The notes: generated from the letters alone by a model not told the origin. Shown: positions 17,113 through 26,843, counted from the first letter of the stretch. The stretch: DNA of 64,000 bases from Helicobacter sp. MIT 05-5294 (GCF_000765675.1 NZ_JRPA02000001.1:186001-250000); one strand, 5' to 3'. Program-made: numbers and translations.

Positions 17113-17766
17113 TTACGGATTGGAAACTGATTTGAATGTGCCAAGCAATGTTTTGCCGCCTAAGATTTTATCGTTGACATTGACTTTAAGCTCCGTATCT
17201 AATGGAATCTTTAGGAGTGCATTGCCATTGAGAAAAAATCCAATGCGCTCTCCTAGCTTAAAGTTGGAATCCCAAAGATAGAGGGAGATTTGAGCGAAAT
17301 ATTTAGGATAAAGTGTCAAATAAAGCGTGTGGTGATTGAAAGTATCGGATTGGTTTATCTCGCGATTAAAGGCAATCACAATGCGCTCCCCTGTAATTTC
17401 ATTGGCATTTTTTAATCCCTTAATATGTTCTACTTCTATGGCTTCCCCACATTTACCGAGATTTGCTAAAGGCATTCTAAGCATACCACAAAAGCAAATA
17501 GGCTTGGCAATTTGCAAATAAATCCCATCGGATTTGTTTTCTATGTTTTTAACGATTCCGTCAATGGGAGCTAGAATAGAATCGTTTGCAGTGTCTTCTG
17601 CAATGCGTTCTGTGTTGCGATAAAAATATAACAAACAAGCAAAAGCAATCCAACAAAAGAATCCAAAAACTTTCCACGAAAGCAAGAAAGCAAGAAAGGC
17701 TAAAAGTAGGGCGATTCCAAGAGGTTTCCAGCCTTCTTTAGCAATAAATTCTGTGGTGGTTTTCAT
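17113..17766 (-). CDS. Phosphatidylserine decarboxylase-like membrane protein lacking the catalytic serine
   Basis: 217 residues. Two N-terminal hydrophobic segments (about 15-48), then a soluble domain colinear with short (archaeal/bacterial type) Psd proteins: FYRNTERIAEDTANDS, LAPIDGIVKNIE, then GERIGFFLNGN and LKIPLDTELKVNVNDKI. In active Psd the second block reads G-x-F/I-x-x-G-S with the Ser becoming the pyruvoyl group; here the GS position reads GN. The DVHVNR-type histidine segment is also lost (CFCGMLRMP). So it should not self-cleave. It probably corresponds to HP1070 of H. pylori by position between ftsH and pssA. A structural or regulatory role in phospholipid synthesis is possible but unproven. 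Confidence 0.75.
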   Translation of the reverse strand: MKTTTEFIAKEGWKPLGIALLLAFLAFLLSWKVFGFFCWIAFACLLYFYRNTERIAEDTANDSILAPIDGIVKNIENKSDGIYLQIAKPICFCGMLRMPLANLGKCGEAIEVEHIKGLKNANEITGERIVIAFNREINQSDTFNHHTLYLTLYPKYFAQISLYLWDSNFKLGERIGFFLNGNALLKIPLDTELKVNVNDKILGGKTLLGTFKSVSNP

Positions 17767-17775
17767 AGATTCTCC

Positions 17776-19704
17776 TTATGCTTCTTCTTTTTCTTCGGTT
17801 ACAAGTCTGCTTTCTAAATTGTGCGCCTTTTCGTATTCGCTGATGATTTCACGCACTTTTTGCCCATCAATATTTTCTTTATCAAAAAGCTCTTGAACGA
17901 TATTTTCAATTGCTTCTTTGTAAGTCTCTAGGGATTCTTTGACAGCGAGGAATCGCTCATTAAGCACCGCTTTAATGTGTGCGTCCATTTTTTGCGCCAT
18001 TTCTTCGCTGTATTCTCGGCTACTTCCTAAGCCACCATTCAAAAACACATTGCGTTGCTTTTCAAGCACCATCAATCCCGCGACATCGGTCATTCCATAA
18101 TAGCTTACCATTGCCTTAATAATATCTGTCGCTCTCTCTAAATCATTGCTTGCACCTGTTGAGATTTCTCCCAAGAAAACATCTTCAGCGGCTCTTCCTC
18201 CAAGCAAAACATCAACCTCGGCAAGTAATTCATGCTTTTGCATTAAGTATTTGTTTTCTTCAGGAGTATTGAGGGTGTAGCCAAGTGCCGCAAGTCCGCG
18301 CGGAATAATAGAAACTTTGGTTACCTTTTTTGCCCCTTTGGTGATTTCCGCAATCAATGCGTGTCCGCTTTCGTGATAAGCAACAATCTTTTTCTCTTTG
18401 GGTGAGATTCTGCGGGATTTTTTCTCCAATCCTGCGATGCCGCGCTCTACCGCCTCCAAAAAGTCGCCTTGTTCCACTTCTTTTTTATTGCCTCGTCCGG
18501 CTAATAGCGCGGCTTCATTGACAATATTTGCTAAATCCGCTCCTGCAAGTCCTGCGGTGAGTTTTGCCACTTCAAATAAATCCACATTTTTTGCTAGTTT
18601 GATGTTTTTGATATGCACTTTGAGAATCTCCACGCGCCCTTCAAAGTCTGGCTTATCTACAAGCACTTGCCTATCAAATCTTCCCGGACGCAAAAGTGCT
18701 GGGTCTAGCACTTCAGGGCGGTTTGTAGCTGCTAAAACAATCACGGGAGAAGAATCGGAATTAAATCCGTCCATTTCAGCCAAAAGCTGATTGAGTGTCT
18801 GTTCGCGCTCATCATTTCCACTTATCATACCACCTGCGGCGCGACTTTTGCCTATCGCGTCAATCTCATCAATAAAGATAATGCTTGGTGCTTCTTTTTT
18901 GGCATTTTCAAACAAATCCCGAACGCGACTTGCGCCCACGCCTACAAACATTTCAATAAAGCTACTTCCGCTGACAGAAAAAAACGGCACATTTGCTTCT
19001 CCTGCGACAGCTTTAGCCAATAGCGTTTTACCGGTGCCGGGAGGTCCTACAAGCAAGACGCCTTTAGGAATCTTAGCTCCTAATGCAGCGTAACGCTCGG
19101 GATTCTTTAAGAAATCCACGATTTCTACGACTTCATCTTTGGCTTCTGCATTCCCTGCCATATCTTCAAATTTAACATTTGGCTTTTCGGCATTGACGAG
19201 CTTTTTAGAGCTTCCAATACCTAAGATTCCGCCGCCCATATTTTTTTGCATTCTGTTTGCTAAAAACATCCAAATAGCAAAGAAAATAAACACGGGTAAA
19301 ACCCAACCAAAAAGCATATCGCTAATCCAATTACTTTCGTTGTAGCCTGTGTATTCTACACCTTTTTCGTCCAATAAAGGAATCAAAGTGTTATCAGGAT
19401 TCACTCTTTGTGCGTTGTAAGCAATCTTATTGCCACCATTTTGGGCGGTTGCTTTAATATTGGTTTGTCCAATAGCAACGAAATCCACTTCTTTATTTTC
19501 AATGAGTTTTTTGAGTTCGTAATAATTAATGGTTTTTGTTGTTGTTGCTCCGCTTAGTTTGCTGACTTCTCCATTGGGAGACATCATACGAAATGCGACA
19601 ATTGCAACGATTGCAAAAATCACAAACATCAAAAGAGGATTTTGATTGAAAAAATTGTTTGGCTTTTTGTCTTGAGGATTGGGGTTGTTATTTGGTTTTT
19701 GCAT
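17776..19704 (-). CDS. ftsH: ATP-dependent zinc metalloprotease FtsH
   Basis: Membrane-bound AAA+ protease that degrades misfolded membrane proteins and short-lived regulators. 642 residues from the chosen start: two membrane segments (about 20-40 and 132-150), Walker A GPPGTGKT (220-227), Walker [12 protein letters not shown], and zinc motif HESGH (444-448). The frame could be extended to 19740, but the ATG at 19704 has AAAGGA five bases ahead, lies two bases after the prmA stop, and gives the usual short Asn/Pro-rich N terminus. Confidence 0.96.
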   Translation of the reverse strand: MQKPNNNPNPQDKKPNNFFNQNPLLMFVIFAIVAIVAFRMMSPNGEVSKLSGATTTKTINYYELKKLIENKEVDFVAIGQTNIKATAQNGGNKIAYNAQRVNPDNTLIPLLDEKGVEYTGYNESNWISDMLFGWVLPVFIFFAIWMFLANRMQKNMGGGILGIGSSKKLVNAEKPNVKFEDMAGNAEAKDEVVEIVDFLKNPERYAALGAKIPKGVLLVGPPGTGKTLLAKAVAGEANVPFFSVSGSSFIEMFVGVGASRVRDLFENAKKEAPSIIFIDEIDAIGKSRAAGGMISGNDEREQTLNQLLAEMDGFNSDSSPVIVLAATNRPEVLDPALLRPGRFDRQVLVDKPDFEGRVEILKVHIKNIKLAKNVDLFEVAKLTAGLAGADLANIVNEAALLAGRGNKKEVEQGDFLEAVERGIAGLEKKSRRISPKEKKIVAYHESGHALIAEITKGAKKVTKVSIIPRGLAALGYTLNTPEENKYLMQKHELLAEVDVLLGGRAAEDVFLGEISTGASNDLERATDIIKAMVSYYGMTDVAGLMVLEKQRNVFLNGGLGSSREYSEEMAQKMDAHIKAVLNERFLAVKESLETYKEAIENIVQELFDKENIDGQKVREIISEYEKAHNLESRLVTEEKEEA

Positions 19705-19706
19705 GA

Positions 19707-20681
19707 TTATCCTTTGTTTTGTAAAACTAAAGTTGCCCATTCTTGATTGAGTTCTTGGGAAACTATTTTAAATCTTTTGAATTTATCAAGAACTTTTGGC
19801 AAGTATTTATCTAAAATTCCTGATAAAATCAAATATCCCTCTTGCTTTACAAAGGATTCCAAAGGCAATGCGACAATAATATCTGCCAAAATATTAGCCA
19901 TCACAATATCAAACTTACCTTTTTCATTGGGAATCGTATGGAGTGAGCCTAAAAAAACTTCGTCTAAAATCGCATCGTTTTTCTGCATATTGTCTTTAGT
20001 CGCAGTGATTGCGACTTCGTCTGTATCACATGCCCATACGATTGCCCCGCTTTTTTTGGCGCAAATACTTAGGATTCCACTTCCACACCCAACATCTAAA
20101 ATTTTTTTGCCCTCCAATGCGTTGAATATGCCGTTCAATGTGCTTAGAAAGCTTTGTTGGGATTGACAAAGAGCTTCGGAAGATTCTTGTGTCCTATTGT
20201 AGTTCTTTGGCTTTTGAAGTTTTATTTCATTTCTTTCATGGGTTTGTTGGAGCATTTCCTCTACGATATTTAATGCCATAAGGCAGCCAAAGGTTGTCTC
20301 ATGATGTCCGCTTCCAAAGGCAAGAGCTGGGTCAATGATTACATTAATCTTCTGCGGTTTTGCTTCAAACCACGAGGGGCGGATATAATACTTGCCACAT
20401 TCTATGGGTTTAATGGAATTGCGGTAAGCTGCAATCCAATCTTGGTTTTTTAAAATATCTTCGGAAAACTTTAATGTTACGGATTCTGCCATAACAGCTT
20501 CCAACTCTTTGGCGTATGCAATGAGTTGCTTTTTGATTGGTTCTATGGCATTTTCTGTGCGTATGATGAACCCTCCATCTATTTCTTCAATTGCCTCGCC
20601 CGTAATTTCTAATGCTTTGTCCGCAAAGAGCCATAAGAAATTATCCGCCTTAACGCTTAGACAATTGTAATAGGATTCCAT
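19707..20681 (-). CDS. prmA: Ribosomal protein L11 methyltransferase
   Basis: Trimethylates L11 using SAM. 324 residues. The N-terminal substrate-recognition domain ends before DPALAFGSGHHETT, and the SAM motif is ILDVGCGSGILS (194-205), with VMANILADII as the substrate-side motif. Between T130 and I194 lie 64 residues instead of roughly 20 in ordinary PrmA; the extra 40 or so (about 142-186) are hydrophilic and low in structure. It sits between cheY and ftsH, as I recall from H. pylori. Confidence 0.92.
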   Translation of the reverse strand: MESYYNCLSVKADNFLWLFADKALEITGEAIEEIDGGFIIRTENAIEPIKKQLIAYAKELEAVMAESVTLKFSEDILKNQDWIAAYRNSIKPIECGKYYIRPSWFEAKPQKINVIIDPALAFGSGHHETTFGCLMALNIVEEMLQQTHERNEIKLQKPKNYNRTQESSEALCQSQQSFLSTLNGIFNALEGKKILDVGCGSGILSICAKKSGAIVWACDTDEVAITATKDNMQKNDAILDEVFLGSLHTIPNEKGKFDIVMANILADIIVALPLESFVKQEGYLILSGILDKYLPKVLDKFKRFKIVSQELNQEWATLVLQNKG

Positions 20682-20683
20682 AA

Positions 20684-21058
20684 TTAGTCATTTACACCTA
20701 AAACAACTTCTAATTTTTCTTTTAAAACTTGTGGAGTAAAAGGCTTAACGATATAGTTATTCACACCCGCTTTTAATGCGGTGATAACCTCTGCTTTACC
20801 ACCCTCTGTGGTAACCATAATAATTGGAATATCTTTAAAGCGATCGTCTGCGCGCACTTTTTTGACCAAGTCTAGCCCATTCATTTCAGGCATATTCCAA
20901 TCGGTGATAAGCACCTTTACATCGGGATTAGAATTCATTTTATCCCAACCTTCAACACCATTTTCGCCTTCCAAAATATCATTATAGCCAAGTCTTGCAA
21001 GGGTATTTTTAATAATTCTTCGCATAGTTGAACTATCATCTACAACGACCATTTTCAA
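20684..21058 (-). CDS. cheY: Chemotaxis response regulator CheY
   Basis: Single receiver domain of 124 residues that, when phosphorylated, binds the flagellar switch. D7/D8 and phospho-acceptor D53 (ITDWNMPEMNG), T83/T84 and K105 (VKPF) are all present. The start is a TTG: AAGGAG lies six bases before it, whereas the following ATG would be 12 bases away; the resulting length equals that of H. pylori CheY1. Upstream codons in frame look non-coding. A good promoter sits about 55 bases upstream. Confidence 0.96.
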   Translation of the reverse strand: MKMVVVDDSSTMRRIIKNTLARLGYNDILEGENGVEGWDKMNSNPDVKVLITDWNMPEMNGLDLVKKVRADDRFKDIPIIMVTTEGGKAEVITALKAGVNNYIVKPFTPQVLKEKLEVVLGVND

Positions 21059-21110
21059 TGCCAACTCCTTAAAATAAAACTTCTTGATTAAGAAAAAATA
21101 ACAATAACTG

Positions 21111-21119
21111 AATATAATA
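21111..21119 (-). promoter_or_regulatory. -10 region for cheY
   Basis: TGCTATTATATTC on the minus strand, an extended -10-like element in a T-rich context, about 55 bases upstream of the TTG start. Confidence 0.45.
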
Positions 21120-21186
21120 GCATAATTTCTCACAAAATAAGCATAAAATTTCAAATAAATAGAGAATCTAAATGCCAAATTCTTTT

Positions 21187-21894
21187 TTATTTAAAAGTCC
21201 TAAAAGCCTTTTGTAAATCAATTTTGCCCTCATAAAACGCCTTACCCACGATAACGCCATTAATCTTTGCTTCTTTGAGTGCGGCAAAATCAGCCTCGCA
21301 AGATAATCCGCCACTTGCAATCGTGAAGATTCCGCTTTTGTCTTGAATTTTTTTTGTAAATTCAATATTGATTCCGCTAAGCATTCCATCACGCGCAATA
21401 TCAGTGCAAATGATTGCTTCTACTTTGCTTCCTCTAAATCGCTCCGCAAAGTCCCACGCTAGAGTGCCTCCACTCTCCGCCCAACCTTCTGTTGCGACTT
21501 TGCCATTTTTGGCGTCAATGCCAATCACAACGGCATATTTTTCTGCCATTTGGAGTGCAAATTCCGGATTCTTAAGTGCAATAGAACCCAAAATCACGCG
21601 CGAAACGCCTAAATCCAAATAAGCCTTAATCGTCTCTTCATCGCGGATTCCGCCACCCACTTCAATTTTGAGTTTAGAATCTTTGCAGATTGTTTCAATC
21701 ACTGCGCGGTTTTTTGGAATCCCCGCAAACGCGCCATCTAAATCCACAATATGCAGAAACTTCGCTCCTAAGCTTTCAAAATGCCTTGCTAATTCCTCTG
21801 GGTTTTTGGCATAGATTTTCGCACTCTCCATTAAGCCCTGCCTAAGGCGCACGGCACAACCTTCCTTTAAATCAATTGCGGGAATGATTTGCAT
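21187..21894 (-). CDS. hisA: ProFAR isomerase (phosphoribosylformimino-AICAR ribotide isomerase)
   Basis: Fourth step of histidine synthesis. 235 residues, TIM barrel. The first strand reads [15 protein letters not shown] with the catalytic Asp; [12 protein letters not shown] and the second-half [10 protein letters not shown] with the other catalytic Asp are present, ending in ASGGL. AAGGAG stands four bases before the ATG, and hisH ends 8 bases upstream. Confidence 0.96.
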   Translation of the reverse strand: MQIIPAIDLKEGCAVRLRQGLMESAKIYAKNPEELARHFESLGAKFLHIVDLDGAFAGIPKNRAVIETICKDSKLKIEVGGGIRDEETIKAYLDLGVSRVILGSIALKNPEFALQMAEKYAVVIGIDAKNGKVATEGWAESGGTLAWDFAERFRGSKVEAIICTDIARDGMLSGINIEFTKKIQDKSGIFTIASGGLSCEADFAALKEAKINGVIVGKAFYEGKIDLQKAFRTFK

Positions 21895-21902
21895 AAAACT
21901 CC

Positions 21903-22511
21903 TTATAGGTTTATGAAATTTTGTAGAATCCTAAGCCCAATATCGTGGGATTTTTCCGGGTGTGGCTGGATTCCAAAGACATTGTCTTGTTGCACTATGG
22001 AAGCAAATTTCGCTCCATATTGGCTAGTGCCTATGGCATTTTTGAGATTTTTCACATAATAACTATGCACAAAATAAAGATAAAAAGGAGATTCTAAACC
22101 CTTTAAAAGCGGGGATTCCTTGCATTTTGCAACAAGATTCCACCCCATGTGTGGAATTTTTTGGTTTGCTTCCATGTCTTTTGCTTCAAACCCAATCACC
22201 TCGCCCTCCATTAAGCCTAGCCCAAGATGTTCGCCAAACTCATAGCTTTTTTGAAACAAAAGCTGCATTCCTAAACAGATTCCAAGCAAGGGTTTGCCGC
22301 TTTTGGCGAATTCCAATACCGCTTCTTGCATTCCATTGTGCGCAAGGTGCTTCATCGCATCGCCAAACGCCCCCACTCCGGGCAGAATCAGCTTATCAAA
22401 GTTTTTAAGATTCTGCGGGTCTTGCGTGATGAGCGACTTTTCGCCTAGTTTTTCTATCGCATTTTGGACACTTGCAAGGTTACCAATTCCGTAATTCACA
22501 ATGCCAAGCAT
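21903..22511 (-). CDS. hisH: Imidazole glycerol phosphate synthase glutaminase subunit
   Basis: Supplies ammonia to HisF. 202 residues. Class I amidotransferase triad: Cys in [12 protein letters not shown], and His/Glu in GIQPHPEKS; the N terminus [15 protein letters not shown] is typical. It overlaps neither neighbour but is tightly packed (1 base after the sensor gene, 8 bases before hisA). hisF is not in the window. Confidence 0.96.
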   Translation of the reverse strand: MLGIVNYGIGNLASVQNAIEKLGEKSLITQDPQNLKNFDKLILPGVGAFGDAMKHLAHNGMQEAVLEFAKSGKPLLGICLGMQLLFQKSYEFGEHLGLGLMEGEVIGFEAKDMEANQKIPHMGWNLVAKCKESPLLKGLESPFYLYFVHSYYVKNLKNAIGTSQYGAKFASIVQQDNVFGIQPHPEKSHDIGLRILQNFINL

Positions 22512-22512
22512 A

Positions 22513-23427
22513 CTAATCTTTCTTTAAAGTTGCGGTGAGTTTGACATAGAGTGCTAAGCCGACCAACAAACAAGTAACTGCGCCGATGAGATAGACAGCA
22601 TAAAGCAGCTTTTCAGGCGCAGTAATGGCAAACTTGAAGACAAGCATTAAGGATTCAATCGCTAAAGCAATCACGATAGAGCCTAAGAACCGTGTCATTG
22701 TTTTATGCACGACTTTAGAATCTTGCGATTTTTGACGCCCTAGCACTTCTTCTTCAAAGATTGCGCGGACTAAGTCAAAGATTGCTAGGCTTAGAGTGAT
22801 GAGAATCGTGGCTTCAAAAACATCTTTAATATCCAAAATCTCCAAACTTCCAAAGCGACATAAAGCGTCCCAAAGGCTGATTCCGCCTTTGACAAGTAGC
22901 AAAGCACAAACTAAAAAAAGCGATAAGGACATTAAAAAATAAATAACTTTGCCAACTTCAAAAGAAAGCCCAAACAAAGGCGTAGGACGCACAAGCTCCA
23001 AGCTTTTTTCCAAGCGTATGTCCATACAAACGATATAAACCAACTCGTCTTTGTCATTATAAAGCGGATAAGAAACGGTGAGAACGAGATTCCCACTTGC
23101 TAGAGAGGGGTAGGGGTCTGTGAGGATACATTTTTTTTCATTGATAGCACGATAAAAATAAGCGCGTTCGTTGTGGTTTTCGCCCTTTTTGCATTCTATT
23201 TTGGAATCCCTAGAGATTCCATCAATCACTAAAGTCCCGTGAGAATCCAAAACATAGATAAGCTCGAAGATTCCAACTTCTTTTTCTATCTTTTTAATCC
23301 CATCAACAATTTTATTTAATTCAATGTGGGGCAAATGGTTTTTGATATTGCGCTGCATTAAAAAGCACAAATAAGCGCGAATCTCATAACGCATTTCACT
23401 AAAACGCGCAATGTCTTTTGATAGCAT
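22513..23427 (-). CDS. Membrane protein with a PDC/Cache-like sensor domain
   Basis: 304 residues. The first 140 or so look like a Cache/PDC fold: ELIYVLDSHGTLVIDG, then ERAYFYRAINEKKCILTDPYPSLASGNLVLTVSYPL(Y), matching the Y-F-x-x-A and S-x-x-T-G-x-x-x-x-T-x-S-x-P-(L/I)-x pattern of ligand-binding PDC domains. After it come four hydrophobic segments (about 160-180, 205-222, 245-265, 275-297) and no kinase, HAMP or MCP domain. Similar short PDC membrane proteins occur in other Helicobacter. The ligand is unknown. It is cotranscribed with hisH and hisA by spacing, but a functional link is not implied. Confidence 0.7.
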   Translation of the reverse strand: MLSKDIARFSEMRYEIRAYLCFLMQRNIKNHLPHIELNKIVDGIKKIEKEVGIFELIYVLDSHGTLVIDGISRDSKIECKKGENHNERAYFYRAINEKKCILTDPYPSLASGNLVLTVSYPLYNDKDELVYIVCMDIRLEKSLELVRPTPLFGLSFEVGKVIYFLMSLSLFLVCALLLVKGGISLWDALCRFGSLEILDIKDVFEATILITLSLAIFDLVRAIFEEEVLGRQKSQDSKVVHKTMTRFLGSIVIALAIESLMLVFKFAITAPEKLLYAVYLIGAVTCLLVGLALYVKLTATLKKD

Positions 23428-23443
23428 AATTTTCCCTTAAAAA

Positions 23444-24271
23444 TTAAGATTGAATTTGTGCGCTAATTGTATCAAAAAATACCGAATAATAACCCTTATC
23501 CTTTGGCAATTTCTCTCTCCAAAGATTCAAAATGCTTTGATAATCTTCCAAGGTTAAATTTCCTTTTAACAATTCGTAATTAAGATATAAGCCATAAGTG
23601 TTTAGCACATCGCTTTGGCAATATTCATCAATTTTCTCTTGTGCGCCCTCATAATACATTTGCAAGACTTCCCCGCCATTTGTATCGTATTTTCCGGGAA
23701 ATCCGACAAGGTTTGCTAGAATGTCTAGTTTAAGATTCCGCACACTGCCGTAGTTTCCTAAGCTATCTAGTAAGTCAATATGGAATCTCTCGCAATAGCG
23801 TTGGCGATAATTTTCCCATTTGTTTTTATTAAATTGCACATTGTTTTCTTCAAAATACGCATTGGCTTGAAGTTTGTATTTCATCGCGCGTAATAAAAGC
23901 ATTGGCAAATCAAAGCCACGCCCATTGTAGCTAACAAGTTTAGGTTGTTTTTTGTTGAGATAATCCAAAAAAGCAGAAATGAGAGATTTTTCTTTCTCTT
24001 CTTTAGAATCCCCGCCACTTTTGAAGTTTCCCACGCTTTTGAAGTTTCCAAAATCATCACAAAACACCGCTGCGATGCTTATAACTTGATGATAGCAGAC
24101 GGGTAGAAATTCTGTCCCGCTTAATTCTTTGTGAATTTCCATTGCGTTTTTGCTGATTTCAAACTCACTCATAGATTCTAGCTCCAAATTGTGCTTTTGA
24201 AACTCTTGCCTGAATCCTTTGATAATCAAGGCGGTATCTAAAATTGTTTCACAATCAAACACCATTACCAT
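23444..24271 (-). CDS. Predicted 3'-5' exonuclease related to the DNA polymerase B exonuclease domain
   Basis: 275 residues. A DEDDy-type exonuclease: MVFDCET with D6 and E8, LVSYNGRGFDLPML with the second Asp, and DEYCQSDVLNTYGLY with the last Asp and a Tyr four residues on. This matches the DNA_pol_B_exo2 family, found as a stand-alone protein in many proteobacteria; the physiological substrate is unknown. GGAG precedes the ATG by six bases. A low-complexity piece near 78-92 (FKSVGNFKSGGDSKEEKEK) is a local insertion. Confidence 0.85.
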   Translation of the reverse strand: MVMVFDCETILDTALIIKGFRQEFQKHNLELESMSEFEISKNAMEIHKELSGTEFLPVCYHQVISIAAVFCDDFGNFKSVGNFKSGGDSKEEKEKSLISAFLDYLNKKQPKLVSYNGRGFDLPMLLLRAMKYKLQANAYFEENNVQFNKNKWENYRQRYCERFHIDLLDSLGNYGSVRNLKLDILANLVGFPGKYDTNGGEVLQMYYEGAQEKIDEYCQSDVLNTYGLYLNYELLKGNLTLEDYQSILNLWREKLPKDKGYYSVFFDTISAQIQS

Positions 24272-24322
24272 AATTCGCTCCTTTTAAGGATTTTTGATTT
24301 AGTATTTTAAAGTAATTTTGGT

Positions 24323-24328
24323 TAGAAT
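24323..24328 (+). promoter_or_regulatory. -10 box for pdxJ
   Basis: GGTTAGAAT, 43 bases before the pdxJ start, in the gap between divergent genes. Confidence 0.35.
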
Positions 24329-24370
24329 CCAAATTTAACCCAAAATTCCTATTGAAATTAAGGAGCGATA

Positions 24371-25162
24371 ATGTTGCTTGGAGTGAATATTGATCATATT
24401 GCAACCTTAAGAGAAGCGCGTAAAATCAATGACCCAGACCCGCTAGAAGCAGTGTTTATAGCCAAACGCGCAGGAGCAAGTCAAATCACCCTCCATTTGC
24501 GCGAAGACCGCAGACATATGCACGATTTGGATATTAAGCGCGTGAAAGATAGCTCCTTTTTGCCTTTGAATGTAGAATGTTCCATTAATCCACAGATTAT
24601 TGATTATTTGCTAGAGATTGCGCCCCATCGCATTACGCTTGTTCCAGAGAATCGCGAGGAAGTTACCACAGAGGGCGGATTAGATGTTGTTGGCAATCTA
24701 GCAAGAATCACAGAAGTTACACAGGCTTTCAAGGAAAAAGGCGTGGAAGTTTCGTTGTTTATTGACACGCAAATTGACCAAATTTGCGCCGCTAAGGAAG
24801 TGGGTGCGCAGATGATTGAACTGCACACAGGGACTTATGCGAATTTGCATTTAATGCTTTACTCCAATTTGCCCTCAATGCACAATGCCATAGAATCGCT
24901 AAAGTTGCCTAGAAATGAGCTTAAAGCGAGGTTAAAGGATTCCATAGAGAGTTTGCAAAGTGCGTCAAAAGAAGCCAAATGGCTAGGGCTAGAGGTTGCC
25001 GCAGGACATGGATTAAACTATGTGAATCTTGCTCCGATTTTGGCGATTCCTGAAATTGTTGAACTCAATATCGGGCAAAGTATTATTGCGCGTGCAATTT
25101 TTAGCGGGTTAGAAAATGCGATTAAAGAAATGGTGCAGCTCATCAACGCGTCAAACATATAA
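24371..25162 (+). CDS. pdxJ: Pyridoxine 5'-phosphate synthase
   Basis: Condenses 1-deoxy-D-xylulose 5-phosphate with aminoacetone phosphate to make pyridoxine 5'-phosphate. 263 residues. Signature segments: MLLGVNIDHIATLREAR, ITLHLREDRRHMHDLD, FIDTQIDQICAAKEVGA with IELHTGTYA, and LEVAAGHGLNYVN. AAGGAG is ideally placed. pdxA, its neighbour in H. pylori, does not follow here; a repeat and convergent dnaB do. Confidence 0.96.
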   Translation: MLLGVNIDHIATLREARKINDPDPLEAVFIAKRAGASQITLHLREDRRHMHDLDIKRVKDSSFLPLNVECSINPQIIDYLLEIAPHRITLVPENREEVTTEGGLDVVGNLARITEVTQAFKEKGVEVSLFIDTQIDQICAAKEVGAQMIELHTGTYANLHLMLYSNLPSMHNAIESLKLPRNELKARLKDSIESLQSASKEAKWLGLEVAAGHGLNYVNLAPILAIPEIVELNIGQSIIARAIFSGLENAIKEMVQLINASNI

Positions 25163-25187
25163 CCTTGCGAAGCAACTTATTCGTCTG

Positions 25188-25206
25188 AACAACCATTTGG
25201 GTTGTT
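25188..25206 (+). terminator. Hairpin after pdxJ
   Basis: AACAACC-ATTTG-GGTTGTT forms a 7-bp stem 25 bases after the pdxJ stop. The following ATTCTGT is only weakly U-rich. Confidence 0.4.
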
Positions 25207-25212
25207 ATTCTG

Positions 25213-25356
25213 TCATTGTGAAGCCCTTGCAAAAGGGCTGTGGCAATCCATAGCTTTAAATGACCCGCGATTTTGCTACTGCGTCATTGCGAGGTAGCGA
25301 AGCGAACGAAGCAATCCATAATGCAGAATCTCGCCAAAAGATTCCATTGTGGAATC
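25213..25356. repeat. Dispersed palindromic repeat, copy 5
   Basis: Contains GTCATTGCGAGGTAGCG near 25283 and AGCAATCCATAATGCAGAAT. The 22 bases at 25302-25323 recur exactly, inverted, at 54992-55013. It ends with a small perfect stem, GATTCCA-TTG-TGGAATC (25340-25356). Confidence 0.8.
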
Positions 25357-25374
25357 CCAAACAATCCTATAAAC

Positions 25375-26835
25375 CTAAATCTGTGGCATATCAATGGAAC
25401 TTGTGGATTCGCTATTGCTAGGTGGCGTGAATTGCGTTTGCGTATTTTGAGCGGTTTGCTCATAAACGATTTCAAGAGCTGGATTCGTATCTGCCAAATC
25501 TACAAAACGCGTGCAATGCTTGTGAAAAGTCAATTTCACCATACCTGTGGGTCCATTACGCTGTTTCCCGATGATAATCTCCGCTTCTTCCTCATTGCGC
25601 GGGATATAAGTGCTTTTGTATTCTTTGTTTTCTTTTTTGGCTGCTTCTTCTTTCTCTTTTTCGTCTTTTTGCTTATAAACTGCATCGCGATAAACAAACA
25701 AAATAATATCCGCGTCTTGTTCGATAGAGCCGGATTCGCGCAAATCTGAAAGCATTGGGCGGCGGTCGCTTCGGGATTCTAGGCTACGATTTAGTTGAGA
25801 AAGCGCAATGATTGGAATCTCTAGTTCTCTTGCTATCATCTTTAGCCCACGACTGATTTCGCTGACTTCTTGATGTCTGTCTTTGTTGTTTGCGCTGCTC
25901 ATTAATTGCAAATAATCAATCACGGCAAGCCCGATTTCTGGGTGTTTGGATTTGATTTTTCTAAGTTTGCTTCTTAATTGATGAATCGTAAGCAAACTAT
26001 TATCATCAATAAACAGCGGAGCTTTGCCCATAATTTCCGCTGCACGCGCTAGATTTGTCCATTCCTCATCTTGGAGATTCCCCACGCGCAAGTTTTGCAA
26101 GGCGATAGAGGTTTTGGCTGCCAACATTCTTAGCATTAGTTGTTCTGCGGGCATTTCAAGGCTGAAAAACGCTACGCCTTTGCCGGTATCTAATGCCTTT
26201 TGTGCCATATTGAGAACGAGCGTTGTTTTGCCCATTGCAGGACGCGCCGCGACGATGATTAAATCGCCCTTGTTAAATCCTGTCGTCATTTTGTTTAATC
26301 CTGCAAATCCCGTATCTACGCCAATCAGCAAGGTATTGCCGCGTTTTTTCATTTCTTCAATGTATTCTAAGGTCGCTTCAACAACTTGTTTAGAATCCTG
26401 AAATTCCTTGTTTTGATGAATATTTGTGATTTTATAAAGCTCACTTTGGAGATAGTCTATAATCTCTTGCGAACTTGTCTCGCTATCGGTCGCGCTTTGG
26501 TTGATTTTCATCGCAAAAGAATGCAGTTTGCGCTTATTGGAGGATTCTATAATCTCTTTGATATAGGATTTCAAATCGCTAATAGGGCTTGTAGTGAGGA
26601 TATTAAGAATCTCCTCTTGAGCGATAGGACGCGCTTTAGTGGAGAGTTTGAGGATAAACTCTTCATCAATGGGGCGGTCTGTGTGGCGCAACTCCAACAT
26701 TGCTGCAAAGATATTTTGGTGAGGCGTATAGGCGAAATCCTCCGCAACTAAGGATTCTGCGATAGAATCCAATTGCTCCGGGTCAAACAAAATAGAGCTT
26801 AAAACCGCGCGTTCAATTTGTAATTGCATTTCCAT
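25375..26835 (-). CDS. dnaB: Replicative DNA helicase
   Basis: Hexameric RecA-fold helicase of the replication fork. 486 residues: N-terminal DnaB domain (1-110), linker helix, then the helicase domain with Walker A ARPAMGKTT (197-205), Walker B LAVIDYLQLM, ALSQLNRSLESR and DLRESGSIEQDAD. There is a Lys/Glu-rich patch in the late part (KQKDEKEKEEAAKKENKEY) as in H. pylori DnaB. The start has AAGGAAACCT before ATG; the EI24-like gene ends 8 bases upstream. Confidence 0.97.
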   Translation of the reverse strand: MEMQLQIERAVLSSILFDPEQLDSIAESLVAEDFAYTPHQNIFAAMLELRHTDRPIDEEFILKLSTKARPIAQEEILNILTTSPISDLKSYIKEIIESSNKRKLHSFAMKINQSATDSETSSQEIIDYLQSELYKITNIHQNKEFQDSKQVVEATLEYIEEMKKRGNTLLIGVDTGFAGLNKMTTGFNKGDLIIVAARPAMGKTTLVLNMAQKALDTGKGVAFFSLEMPAEQLMLRMLAAKTSIALQNLRVGNLQDEEWTNLARAAEIMGKAPLFIDDNSLLTIHQLRSKLRKIKSKHPEIGLAVIDYLQLMSSANNKDRHQEVSEISRGLKMIARELEIPIIALSQLNRSLESRSDRRPMLSDLRESGSIEQDADIILFVYRDAVYKQKDEKEKEEAAKKENKEYKSTYIPRNEEEAEIIIGKQRNGPTGMVKLTFHKHCTRFVDLADTNPALEIVYEQTAQNTQTQFTPPSNSESTSSIDMPQI

Positions 26836-26843
26836 AGGTTTCC

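Noticed and set aside
25273-25749. Open frame of 158 codons on the plus strand (begins MLLRHCEVAKRTKQSIM)
   Set aside because: Its start is translation of the dispersed repeat and its body is antisense to dnaB; no ribosome site.
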